Origin: Rhodanobacteraceae bacterium
GTDB taxonomy: Bacteria > Pseudomonadota > Gammaproteobacteria > Xanthomonadales > Rhodanobacteraceae
Direction of reading: 5' to 3'
DNA length: 9,110 nt
Assembly (NCBI GenBank): GCA_025924775.1
Contig: JAICHS010000084.1
Coordinates: 1 to 9,110, forward strand
A program made the translations under genes and the position numbers. The notes beneath the pieces are model-generated. The model searched no databases. It was given only the letters and a program-made list of their open reading frames with translations, and had not been told where the DNA came from. This document shows positions 1 to 6,454 of the stretch, in pieces (position 1 is the first letter of the stretch; every line of letters begins with the position of its first letter).

Positions 1-310
1 CTTTCGTCGCCGCGCCCGGCTCGACCCGCAGTTGCACCTGCCAGGTGTCACCCGCATGCGCGAGTTCGGTGGTAGCCTTGGCGTTGTAGTAGCCGTAGGG
101 CTGCAACGCCGTCCTGGCCTGCTGCGCGGCGTCGTTGGCCAGCACCCGCGCCTGGGTGTCGTTGACGTCCTTGCGGTTGGCGTACTGGCTGGCGGTCAGG
201 TGGGCGCGCACGGCGTCGGCCAGTTCCTTGTCGACGCCGGTGATGGTGACTTTCAGGGTGTCGGCGCGGGCGGGTTGCGCGATGGCGAGCATCGCCAGTG
301 TGGCGAGCAC
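1..310 (-). CDS. tamA: TamA-like outer-membrane assembly protein, N-terminal part (runs off the window)
   Basis: This frame is open to the window edge and encodes a secretion signal followed by a POTRA-like domain. After the GTG at 310 comes a hydrophobic stretch ending in QPARA, then mature sequence beginning DTLKVTITGV. About 60 residues on is ALQPYGYYNA, a pattern typical of the first POTRA domain of TamA, the Omp85-family partner of TamB in the outer membrane. The beta-barrel would lie beyond position 1. The start is uncertain. GTG at 310 gives a signal peptide with no positive charge and has no Shine-Dalgarno at normal distance. CTG at 322 gives a more normal n-region (LRAT) and sits 5 nt after a GGAG, but that GGAG belongs to the REP element at 312-334. 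Two in-frame TTG codons further upstream look unlike signal peptides. The family call is fairly sure; the start is not. Confidence 0.72.
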   Translation of the reverse strand, partial: MLATLAMLAIAQPARADTLKVTITGVDKELADAVRAHLTASQYANRKDVNDTQARVLANDAAQQARTALQPYGYYNAKATTELAHAGDTWQVQLRVEPGAATK

Positions 311-311
311 T

Positions 312-334
312 GTCGCGCGCAGGCGCGCTCCTAC
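312..334 (-). repeat. GTAG-type REP palindrome (SMAG-like) at the tamA start
   Basis: Read on the minus strand this is GTAGGA, then the near-perfect hairpin GCGCGC-CT-GCGCGC, then GAC. A GTAG/GGAG tetranucleotide followed by a short GC hairpin is the hallmark of REP elements of Xanthomonadales (the SMAG elements of Stenotrophomonas maltophilia), which are linked to RAYT-type transposases. A second, degenerate GTAGGA lies in inverted orientation on the plus strand at 347-352, so this may be the remains of an inverted REP pair. The element ends 1 nt before the candidate GTG start of tamA, where a REP is unusual. No RAYT gene is in the window. Confidence 0.65.
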
Positions 335-787
335 GGAAGCCGCTTTGTAGGAACCGGGCTGCCGCCGACCGTGCCGTTCGATTGCGCGCTTCGGCGCGGT
401 ATACGGTGCGAGGCGGCCCCGATTCGTTCCCGGCCGTTCCAAGCCCGCCTTGTCGTGCAAGGGCGCTTCATCAGTCGTGGGCTGCGCAAAGGATGCGCGC
501 CGACCGGGGCCCCTCGAAGACGACGAACGGGCGCCGGAGAAGTCCGCAGGATGGCCCGCAGGAGGCGGGCCAGTTCGCCGCAGGCACAGGGGCGAGACGG
601 GGCTCTCGCAACATGCCGGGGGTATGTTGCGCCGTCGAGCGCCGTAGCCAGGATGGTGAAGGCCGGGCTTGGGCTGCGCAGCTGGACGCGGAGCAGCCCA
701 AGTGCCTTCGGCGAACCCCGGTGTCCGCGAGTGAACCCGTAGCCCATGGATGGGCGAAGGGCGTGTTCGCGGGGTGGCCTTTCTCTT

Positions 788-823
788 GGTGACTTCTCTT
801 TGGCCAAGCAAAGAGAAGTCACC
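788..823. repeat. Perfect 15-bp stem-loop inside the intergenic repeat
   Basis: The arms 788-802 and 809-823 are exact reverse complements around the 6-nt loop GCCAAG. Neither side has a T-run, so it is not a classical intrinsic terminator, but it would fold strongly in RNA from either strand. A 7-bp copy of part of the arm (TTCTCTT, 781-787) precedes it. A second GC hairpin (823-845) follows directly, sharing one base. Confidence 0.8.
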
Positions 824-845
824 CGCGCCCCCTGGAGGGGCGCGG

Positions 846-867
846 AAAAAGGCAGGGATGCCATCCC
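846..867 (-). terminator. Weak candidate intrinsic terminator downstream of the glycosyltransferase
   Basis: On the minus strand GGGAT-GGC-ATCCC forms a 5-bp hairpin (867-855), followed after 4 nt by TTTTT (850-846). It lies about 115 nt past the stop of the glycosyltransferase gene. The stem is short and the gap to the T-run is longer than usual, and the T-run immediately precedes another GC hairpin, so this is a tentative call. Confidence 0.25.
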
Positions 868-983
868 CCCACTGCTGCGCGGTGCCTCCCTTCGTGCACG
901 AAGGGGGTGGATATTGCATGGCGCCCGTCGAGCCTGGCGCAGGCAGATGCGTGGCGGAGGCTCGTCGCACGGGCATGTCACAC

Positions 984-3671
984 CTACGTCGCCGCGGTGC
1001 GCGCTTCCACCGCCGCGGGCGTGCGCGCTTCGGCGGCCGGGGCCGGGGCCGGTTGCGCCGTCGGCGCGGCCGCCGGATGGTCCTTCGAATAACGCGCCAC
1101 CAGCGCGCCGACCAGCGCCGAGAGATAGGGAATGGCCTGCGCGGCCAGGATCACCATCCACAATTCGCCTTCGATGTAGTGCGATCCGAAATTGGCCGCC
1201 ATGCCGATGATCGCAAGGATCAAGGCAATCGACATCAGCAATTCTTCGCGTACCGGCCCGAGCGCCCCGGCTGCGCCGCCCGAGAGGCGCCGGCTCTTGG
1301 CGGTACGCACGAACGCGGTTTTCTGCTTGATCAGGCCCATCCAGATACCGCGCGCGATGGCGTGCGACAGGCCCATGCTGGCGATCGCCGCCATCAGGGT
1401 GTCGTGCCAGCTGCAGGGCACGCGGGCGCGGTACAGGATGATGCCGAACAGCGCCTTGGCGACGAAGAAGCCCATCACCGGAATCAGGAACAGCTGCATC
1501 GGCAGGCTGAAGATGGTGGGGGCCAGCAGCATGCCGGCGGTCCAGCCCAGCGCCATCAGCGTGAACACCATGTGCAGTGCGTCGGCGAACCACGAGAACC
1601 AGCCGGTGAGGAAGTGGAACCGCTGGCCTACCGTAAGCGGCCCCTTGTGCACCATCCAGTTCCAGCGGCCTTTCAGGATTTGCATGGCGCCGAACGCCCA
1701 GCGGTAGCGCTGGCTCTTGTAGGCGCGGAAGTCGGCGGGCGTGACGCCCTTGCCCATCACTTCGTCCACGTACACGGTCTGGTAGCCCGCGTGCATCAGC
1801 CTCAGGCCGAGTTCCGCGTCCTCGCAGATGGTCCATTCCGACCAGCCGCCGGTGCCTTCCAGCGCCACCCGGCGCACCATGGTCATGGTGCCGTGCTGGA
1901 TGATGGCGTTGCGTTCGTTGCGATGGTGCATGCCGATGCGGAAGAAGCCGTCGCACTCCCACGCGGTCATGCGCCGGAACGCGTTGGACTCGAATTCGCG
2001 GTTGGCCTGCGGGCACTGCACCACCGCGATGTTGCGGTCGTGGAAGTAGCCGGTCAGCGCGGACAACCAGTCCTTGCGCACCACGTAGTCGGAATCGACC
2101 ACCGCGATGATGTCGGCACGCGGATCGGTCTGCTTCAGGCCGTAGTTGAGCGCGCCGGCCTTGAAACCGGGCCAGGGATCGAGGTGGAAGAAGCGGAAGC
2201 GTTCGCCCAGCTCCTTGCACTTCTGCTCCAGCGGGCGCCACACATCCTCGCGCTTGGTGTTGTTGTCCAGCACCAGCACTTCGAAGTTCGGGTAATCCAG
2301 CGCGGCCAGCGAATCGAGCGTCTGCGCCACCATGTCGGGCGGCTCGTTGTAGCAGGCAAGGTGGATCGACACGAACGGCTGCTGCTCGGGCGGGCCGGGT
2401 TTCAGCAGTCCGAACGGGCGCAGCCACTTGCGGCGCCACAGCACCTCGACGAACTCGAAGCCGTTGATCAGAAGGATGGCCAAAATCGCCAGCTGGGCGG
2501 GGAACAGGAAGATCAGCATCGCCCAGTCCAGGACGTCCAGATAGAACTGGAACGGCACCGTCACCGACCACACGATCAGGCCGGCCGCCAGCTGGATCAG
2601 GCCGAGGAACACGCAGCGTCCCGCCAGCTTGAAGCGCGCGAAACGCCACGCGAACCAGATCATCGGCAGCAGCGCCAGCAGCGCCGAAGCCAGCGCCTTC
2701 CACGGCCAGGTCGCGTCCTCCAGCACCGGCCCGTTGAGCGGGAACTTCAGCTGCCGGTCGGCGTTGAAGACGCCCCAGTAGGCCTCGGTGCGGCCGGAAA
2801 CCTGTTCCTTCCACGGCTGGTCGATGGCTTCCATGATGTAGTAGTCGAGGTTCCGCTCGCGCGCCACCTGGAACCACTCACGCAGGAAGATCGCCTCGTT
2901 GGCCAGTGACGGCTTGGCAAACTCGTAGCGGTTGCCGTTGGAGGGCCAGCCGATCTCGCCGATCACGATGTGCTTGTGCGGGTACAACTGCCGCAGCCGC
3001 TCGTAGTGCTGCAGCGCCTCGCCGATCGCGTCCTTGCGCGGCACGCCGTCCCAGTAGGGCAACAGGTGCACCGTGATGAAATCGACGTGCTCCGCGAGTT
3101 CCGGGTACTTCTCCCACACGTCCCAGGGTTCGGCGGTCGATACTGGCTGGTGGATGGCCGCGCGCACGCGGTCGATATAGCCGATCAGCTGCTCCGGCTT
3201 CATGTCGGTGCGCAGCAGCACCTCGTTGCCCACCTCGACGCGCTTGATGTCGGACCAGCGGCGTGCCTGCGCGATCAGCGCGTTGATTTCGTTTTCGTTG
3301 TTTTCGATGCGGCGGTCCAGCCACGCGCCGGCCAGCACGTCCAGGTGGTACTGCATCGCCAGCCGGGGGATTTCCGGATACTGCAGCACCGAGTACACGC
3401 GGATGCGATGCGTGTGCTTGGCCATCAACGCCAGGTCGGAATCGACTTCCTCGTCGGTGGGGAAGGTGCCGGCCAGCGGGTTCTGGTAGCGCTGGAACGG
3501 GCTGTACGCGAAACCGGCCGTCTGGCCGTTCCACGGAATCACGCTGGTCGGGCGGTCCGCCACCGCCCACAGCGCAAAGTTCAGGGCAGCCACCAGCAGC
3601 GCCAGCAGCACGGCCACGCTGAATACAGTCGCGCGTCGGGGACGCGCGTCGAGGGCGGGCGGTGGGTTCAA
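984..3671 (-). CDS. ndvB: NdvB-type beta-glucan synthase: GH17 domain fused to membrane GT2 glycosyltransferase
   Basis: This 895-residue inner-membrane protein probably makes and remodels beta-1,3-linked (perhaps branched or cyclic) glucans. After one membrane helix (about 15-37) a periplasmic GH17 domain spans about 50-320. It carries the acid/base glutamate E150 in EVGNE and the nucleophile E239 in VIGEIGWPSNG. Helices at about 326-345, 352-376 and 380-405 precede a cytoplasmic GT2 domain with D526/D528 (VVDSD), E617-D618 (CEDAELGL) and Q654-RYRW, the processive-synthase signature. More helices follow to about 860, then an Ala/Pro-rich tail (865-895). All catalytic residues expected for both domains are present. 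The architecture is that of Pseudomonas NdvB/PA1163 and the Azotobacter GH17 glucanosyltransferases. The start is TTG, with AGGA 6 nt upstream (3678-3681). Product linkage cannot be read from sequence. The gene stands alone, divergent from hutG. Confidence 0.88.
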   Translation of the reverse strand: MNPPPALDARPRRATVFSVAVLLALLVAALNFALWAVADRPTSVIPWNGQTAGFAYSPFQRYQNPLAGTFPTDEEVDSDLALMAKHTHRIRVYSVLQYPEIPRLAMQYHLDVLAGAWLDRRIENNENEINALIAQARRWSDIKRVEVGNEVLLRTDMKPEQLIGYIDRVRAAIHQPVSTAEPWDVWEKYPELAEHVDFITVHLLPYWDGVPRKDAIGEALQHYERLRQLYPHKHIVIGEIGWPSNGNRYEFAKPSLANEAIFLREWFQVARERNLDYYIMEAIDQPWKEQVSGRTEAYWGVFNADRQLKFPLNGPVLEDATWPWKALASALLALLPMIWFAWRFARFKLAGRCVFLGLIQLAAGLIVWSVTVPFQFYLDVLDWAMLIFLFPAQLAILAILLINGFEFVEVLWRRKWLRPFGLLKPGPPEQQPFVSIHLACYNEPPDMVAQTLDSLAALDYPNFEVLVLDNNTKREDVWRPLEQKCKELGERFRFFHLDPWPGFKAGALNYGLKQTDPRADIIAVVDSDYVVRKDWLSALTGYFHDRNIAVVQCPQANREFESNAFRRMTAWECDGFFRIGMHHRNERNAIIQHGTMTMVRRVALEGTGGWSEWTICEDAELGLRLMHAGYQTVYVDEVMGKGVTPADFRAYKSQRYRWAFGAMQILKGRWNWMVHKGPLTVGQRFHFLTGWFSWFADALHMVFTLMALGWTAGMLLAPTIFSLPMQLFLIPVMGFFVAKALFGIILYRARVPCSWHDTLMAAIASMGLSHAIARGIWMGLIKQKTAFVRTAKSRRLSGGAAGALGPVREELLMSIALILAIIGMAANFGSHYIEGELWMVILAAQAIPYLSALVGALVARYSKDHPAAAPTAQPAPAPAAEARTPAAVEARTAAT

Positions 3672-3853
3672 CGGGTTTCCTGATCCGGTGACGGCAGCTC
3701 AAACCGCGCAAGATTAAGGGTGCACGCCTGAAAATTGTGCGAATTTGTGTGAGCGTCCGGGGTTGCCGCATGGCGGGATCGCCCGGTCGCAGGAACGGGA
3801 GGGGCGCCGGCGGGCAGGGTTGGACGGGGGGCGTGGCTTGCGGCGCCGGACGT

Positions 3854-3883
3854 TTCGAATTCCGGCCGCGGGCTCGCTAGAAT
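3854..3883 (+). promoter_or_regulatory. hutG promoter giving a probable leaderless mRNA
   Basis: TAGAAT at 3878-3883 is a good -10 box (5 of 6 to TATAAT) and ends only 6 nt before the ATG at 3890. Transcription would therefore begin at or within a base of the start codon. The -35 is weak (TTCGAA, 3854-3859, 18-bp spacer). No Shine-Dalgarno sequence precedes the ATG, which fits a leaderless transcript. Confidence 0.55.
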
Positions 3884-3889
3884 CGCCGG

Positions 3890-4687
3890 ATGCCCGATTT
3901 CACATTGATCGCAGGGACGGCCCCGCTGCTGGTCAGCCTGCCGCACGACGGCACCGCGCTGCCCGACGCCATCGCGGCCGGGATGACCGCCGCCGGCCGG
4001 CGCGTGCCGGATACCGACTGGCACGTCGGCAAGCTGTATGCGTTCGCGCGCGACCTAGGCGCTTCGGTGATTACGCCGCGCTGGTCGCGCTACGTGGCCG
4101 ACCTGAACCGCGATCCCGAGGGCCACGCGCTGTATCCGGGCCGCAGCGAAACCTCGCTGGTGCCGGTGACGACGTTTGCGAGCGAAGCCATCTACGCGGC
4201 GGGGGCCGAGCCCGATACCGATGCGGTCGCGGCGCGCCGGCGGCAATACTGGCAGCCCTACCACGACGCCCTGGCGGCGGAACTGGCGCGCCTGCGCGCA
4301 CAGCATCCGCGCGTGGTGCTGTGGGACGGGCATTCCATCAAAAGCCGGGTGCCACTGTTCTTCGACGGCCAGCTGCCGGATTTCAACCTCGGCACCGCGT
4401 CGGGCGCAAGCTGTTCACCGGCATTGCAGGCGGCGCTGACCGACTTGCTGCGCCAGCGCGCGCCCGGCCAGCCCTACACCCACATCGTCAACGGCCGCTT
4501 CAAGGGCGGCTACATCACCCGCCACTACGGCCAGCCGGCAACCGGCATCGAAGCCGTACAGCTGGAACTGGCCCAGTACACCTACATGGACGAGGATAGC
4601 TTCGAATACCTGCCCACGCGCGCCGCGCCGGTGCAGGACGTGATTCGCGCGCTGTTGCGCGCCTGCATCGATTACGCCGCCGGCTGA
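3890..4687 (+). CDS. hutG: N-formylglutamate deformylase (HutG family)
   Basis: This 265-residue cytoplasmic enzyme should hydrolyse N-formyl-L-glutamate to glutamate and formate, the last step of the five-step histidine degradation route. Family motifs run the whole length: SLPHDG (16-21), PDTDWHVGKLY (40-50), RWSRYVADLNR (64-74), LYPGRSET (81-88), WDGHSIKSRVP (145-155, likely metal site), PDFNLGT (163-169), NGRFKGGYITRHYG (201-214) and QLELAQYTYMDE (224-235). Length is normal for the family. The ATG is fixed by the family N-terminus and the adjacent -10 box. No other hut gene (hutH, hutU, hutI, hutF) is in the window, so it is orphaned here and could serve a hut locus elsewhere. Its last 16 nt overlap, tail to tail, the end of the convergent membrane-protein gene. 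Confidence 0.92.
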   Translation: MPDFTLIAGTAPLLVSLPHDGTALPDAIAAGMTAAGRRVPDTDWHVGKLYAFARDLGASVITPRWSRYVADLNRDPEGHALYPGRSETSLVPVTTFASEAIYAAGAEPDTDAVAARRRQYWQPYHDALAAELARLRAQHPRVVLWDGHSIKSRVPLFFDGQLPDFNLGTASGASCSPALQAALTDLLRQRAPGQPYTHIVNGRFKGGYITRHYGQPATGIEAVQLELAQYTYMDEDSFEYLPTRAAPVQDVIRALLRACIDYAAG

Positions 4688-5100
4688 CGCATCCGTGGCG
4701 CGACACGCGGCCCGGCGGCGAAGCCGAGCACGGCCGACAGCACCAGCGCCAGCCCGCCCAACACCACGAACACGCCCCAGAACGGTTCGTGCATGTATGA
4801 GAGTGCCGTGACGCCCGTCGCCAGGTACAACACGCCGATGGTGCAGGGCGCGAAAAGCGCGCCACGTTCACCACGAGTGGCCATCCATGCGCCCCGGATC
4901 ACCAGTACGCCGAATATCAGCATGCACCCGCCGCAGAAGTACCACACGAGATGGATCAGCTTGTCGGTATGGGCGTCGATCGGCAGTGGTGTGAGACCGG
5001 CATCAAGCGCCTTGCGGCCAATGAAGCTGTGGCCGAGCGCACCGAGGCCGATCAGCAATCCCGTGAGGGCAAGCAACATCGAAGCGATTTTGCGAAGCAT
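4672..5100 (-). CDS. Four-helix membrane protein of unknown function, third gene of the arsR operon
   Basis: I do not recognise the family. The 142-residue protein has four predicted membrane helices at about 5-26, 46-70, 82-104 and 106-129, with a short Arg-rich tail (PRVAPRMRQP). TM1 contains GALGHSFIG (H24). TM2 contains HLVWYFCGGCM, with a C56-x2-C59 pair and H50 at the membrane edge, which could bind a metal or form a disulfide; that is inference only. It starts at ATG, 50 nt downstream of the SRPBCC stop, with AAAGG about 9 nt upstream. Same strand and close spacing suggest co-transcription with arsR and the SRPBCC gene. It ends inside the last 16 nt of the opposing hutG gene. Confidence 0.75.
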   Translation of the reverse strand: MLRKIASMLLALTGLLIGLGALGHSFIGRKALDAGLTPLPIDAHTDKLIHLVWYFCGGCMLIFGVLVIRGAWMATRGERGALFAPCTIGVLYLATGVTALSYMHEPFWGVFVVLGGLALVLSAVLGFAAGPRVAPRMRQPAA

Positions 5101-5150
5101 GGCGGCGCGCCTTTCGAAAGGTGGTGGCAGACCAGTTGCCGCGGCGGTGC

Positions 5151-5627
5151 TCAGGCCGTCTTGGCCGATTCGGCGTACGCGGCCAGCAGCTTGGGCCAGC
5201 CCGAATCCACCGCGTCATGTATCGAGCGTCCCGCTTCGCCGTGGCGTTCGAAGTGGCGGTGCTCGAACTCCACACGCGTGCGGTCGGGCGCTTCTTCGAT
5301 GAAGCGCACTTCATATTCGCTGGCGTGCGACAAATCGGGATCGAACTGCCAGTCGCCACCGATGCCCCATGACACCACCAGTCGCGACGGTGGCTCCCAC
5401 ACCAGCACACGGCCCCAGTCGCACTTCGCGCCGTGGATGCCGCGCTCGAACACGCGGCCGCCTTCGCGCGGTTCCATCACGACTTCCTTCAGTGGCTCCG
5501 TGCCGATGGAATGATCGCGAAACCACCAAGTGTCGATGCCGCGCGTAAATACTTCGAAGGCGTGCGCGCGGGGCGCTTCCACGGTGATCGTGTGGCGCAC
5601 GGAAGGGATGCTGGCGACGGCGTTCAT
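5151..5627 (-). CDS. SRPBCC / AHSA1-like (START-fold) protein, second gene of the arsR operon
   Basis: This 158-residue protein is a single Bet v 1/START-like domain of the AHSA1 family (known in eukaryotes from the Hsp90 activator Aha1). Such proteins form a deep hydrophobic pocket. Typical features are the opening strand VRHTITVEAPRAHAFEVFT (10-28), the WW pair at 34-35, the MEPREGGRVFERG block (51-63), the central strand GRVLVWEPPSRLVVSW (72-87) and the closing helix GWPKLLAAYAESAKTA (143-158). Its ATG overlaps the arsR stop (ATGA, 5624-5627) and has a strong AGGAG 8 nt upstream, so the two genes are translationally coupled. ArsR plus AHSA1 pairs are very common in bacteria; the ligand is usually unknown. 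No enzyme activity can be assigned. Confidence 0.88.
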   Translation of the reverse strand: MNAVASIPSVRHTITVEAPRAHAFEVFTRGIDTWWFRDHSIGTEPLKEVVMEPREGGRVFERGIHGAKCDWGRVLVWEPPSRLVVSWGIGGDWQFDPDLSHASEYEVRFIEEAPDRTRVEFEHRHFERHGEAGRSIHDAVDSGWPKLLAAYAESAKTA

Positions 5628-5947
5628 TGGGATTTCTCCTTGAAGGATTTTTCCGCGGCGTGCTTGAAGGACTGCAGGGACTCTTGCCAGAAATGGTCGA
5701 AGTAATCGCGCAGGCCGGCCACGCCGTCTGCATCGATCTGGTAAATCTGGCGGTTGGCGGCACGCTGGCTGGTCACGAGGCCAACATCCTTGAGCACCTT
5801 CAGGTGTTGGGAGACAGCCGAGCGTGTCACCGGCAGGCTGCGCGCGATCTCGCCGACCGCGAGCGGCCCCCGTTCGAGGCGTTCGAAGATCGCCATGCGG
5901 GTAGGATCGCCCAGTGCCTGCACGCGCAATTTAAGGTTAGTCTTCAC
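5624..5947 (-). CDS. ArsR-family winged-helix repressor, probably autoregulatory
   Basis: This 107-residue regulator opens with LKLRVQALGDPTRMAIFERL (6-25), typical of ArsR proteins paired with AHSA1 genes. Next come LAVGEIARSLPVTRSAVSQHLKVL (29-52), where 41-52 form the recognition helix, and a winged part including NRQIYQID (65-72). It contains no cysteine and lacks the ELCVCDL metal box, so arsenite or cadmium sensing by the classical sites is unlikely. The start must be GTG at 5947, because an in-frame TAA lies three codons upstream and the next ATG is inside the HTH domain. No Shine-Dalgarno is possible: the start is embedded in operator sequence 8 nt after the -10 box. It heads the arsR-SRPBCC-membrane protein operon. 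Confidence 0.92.
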   Translation of the reverse strand: MKTNLKLRVQALGDPTRMAIFERLERGPLAVGEIARSLPVTRSAVSQHLKVLKDVGLVTSQRAANRQIYQIDADGVAGLRDYFDHFWQESLQSFKHAAEKSFKEKSQ

Positions 5948-5969
5948 TAACCGTTAGTCTACACTAACG
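5935..5969 (-). promoter_or_regulatory. Tandem 18-bp palindromic operators for the ArsR regulator
   Basis: Two perfect inverted repeats with 7-bp arms and 4-bp centres abut: GGTTAGT-CTTC-ACTAACC (5935-5952) and CGTTAGT-CTAC-ACTAACG (5952-5969), sharing C5952. The common core is TTAGTnnnnACTAA, and the two centres are 17 bp apart. The right one covers the -10 box of the arsR promoter; the left one covers the GTG start codon. The sites sit just upstream of an ArsR-family gene and block its promoter, which is the expected layout for autorepression. Assignment of the site to this protein is inferred. Confidence 0.85.
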
Positions 5970-5983
5970 TACGCAGATGTCAA
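5956..5983 (-). promoter_or_regulatory. arsR operon promoter
   Basis: On the minus strand a consensus -35 TTGACA (5983-5978) is followed by a 16-bp spacer and the -10 box TAGACT (5961-5956). The start codon begins 8 nt beyond the -10, so the expected transcription start falls on or 1-2 nt before GTG. The mRNA would be leaderless or nearly so. The -10 lies wholly inside the operator at 5952-5969. Confidence 0.75.
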
Positions 5984-6029
5984 TGCCGCGATGGTAAGTC
6001 ACCAAAACGAGGAAACGGCAAGCGCCTGT

Positions 6030-6452
6030 TCAGCGCACGCGCGCGATGCACTTCAACTCGATCGCGATCGGGGTCGGCAGGGCGGTGATGCCGAGGGTGG
6101 TGCGGCAGGGCGCGATGGTGGGGTCGGGGAAGTATTCGGCCCACACGGCGTTGTAGCGTTTGAAGTCGCCGGCCATGTCGGTAAGAAACACGGTGACGTC
6201 CACCAGGTCTTCCCAGTGCGCGCCCGCGGTTTCCAGTACCGCGCGCACGTTGGCGAACACCTGGCGCGTCTGCGCCACGATGTCATGGCCGACCAGGGTG
6301 CCGCGCGGGTTGAACACATTGCCCACGATGGCGTCGCTGCCGGGCGTGCGCGGGCCGATGCCCGAAAGAAACAACAGGTCGCCGACGCGACGCACGTAGG
6401 GGTAATTGCCGACGGGGGCGGGGGCGGAAGGCGGCACTGGATTCGGGCTCAT
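6030..6452 (-). CDS. amnD: RidA-family 2-aminomuconate deaminase
   Basis: This 140-residue RidA/YjgF-fold protein probably deaminates 2-aminomuconate to 4-oxalocrotonate plus ammonia in the 3-hydroxyanthranilate (kynurenine) branch of tryptophan breakdown (AmnD/NbaF). Motifs are VGNYPYVRRVGDLLFLSGIGPR (14-35), GHDIVAQTRQVFANVRAVLE (55-74), VDVTVFLTDM (84-93) and the ending CRTTLGITALPTPIAIELKCIA (116-137). R117 is the substrate-carboxylate arginine of RidA proteins and E132 lies in the IELKC motif; YPHARRVGnLLFLSG- and PIAIELKCIA-type patterns mark the aminomuconate deaminase subgroup. I chose ATG at 6452, 2 nt after the stop of the upstream gene. A TTG at 6464 would add four residues. No clear Shine-Dalgarno is seen, so coupling to the upstream gene is likely. 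The nearby semialdehyde dehydrogenase supports the specific role; a generic RidA imine deaminase is the alternative. Confidence 0.82.
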   Translation of the reverse strand: MSPNPVPPSAPAPVGNYPYVRRVGDLLFLSGIGPRTPGSDAIVGNVFNPRGTLVGHDIVAQTRQVFANVRAVLETAGAHWEDLVDVTVFLTDMAGDFKRYNAVWAEYFPDPTIAPCRTTLGITALPTPIAIELKCIARVR

Positions 6453-6454
6453 GC

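Larger units (their letters stand above)
335..983. other. Gene-free, hairpin-rich stretch; probable dispersed intergenic repeat
   Basis: No reading frame here resembles a real protein. The stretch instead holds successive perfect inverted repeats: 552-559/565-572 (8 bp, 5-nt loop), 607-614/624-631 (8 bp, 9-nt loop), 668-677/693-702 (10 bp, 15-nt loop), 788-802/809-823 (15 bp, 6-nt loop), 823-831/837-845 (9 bp, 5-nt loop) and an 18-bp palindrome at 888-905. From memory, the block around 740-825 and conceptual minus-strand peptides such as VVFEGPRSARILCAAHD (near 475-525) recur as spurious hypothetical proteins in Xanthomonadaceae genomes, which fits a dispersed non-coding repeat. That recollection was not checked. 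It lies downstream of the glycosyltransferase and upstream of tamA, both on the minus strand, so it could be transcribed. Confidence 0.55.

Noticed and set aside
471..701. Small minus-strand open frame in the hairpin-rich stretch
   Set aside because: It reads through several perfect hairpins and resembles spurious hypothetical proteins from dispersed repeats, so I treat the DNA as a repeat rather than a gene.
331..2877. An 848-codon open frame on the minus strand overlapping the glycosyltransferase gene in another frame
   Set aside because: Its translation is Arg/Ala/Gly-rich with no domain, and it lies inside a gene with complete GH17 and GT2 motifs. GC-rich codon use opens such shadow frames.
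750..2909. A 719-codon plus-strand open frame antisense to the glycosyltransferase
   Set aside because: His/Gln/Arg-rich translation typical of the antisense of a GC-rich gene; no motif or ribosome site seen.
2970..3683. A 237-codon plus-strand open frame opposite the GH17 domain
   Set aside because: Antisense shadow of a conserved coding region; no independent coding evidence.
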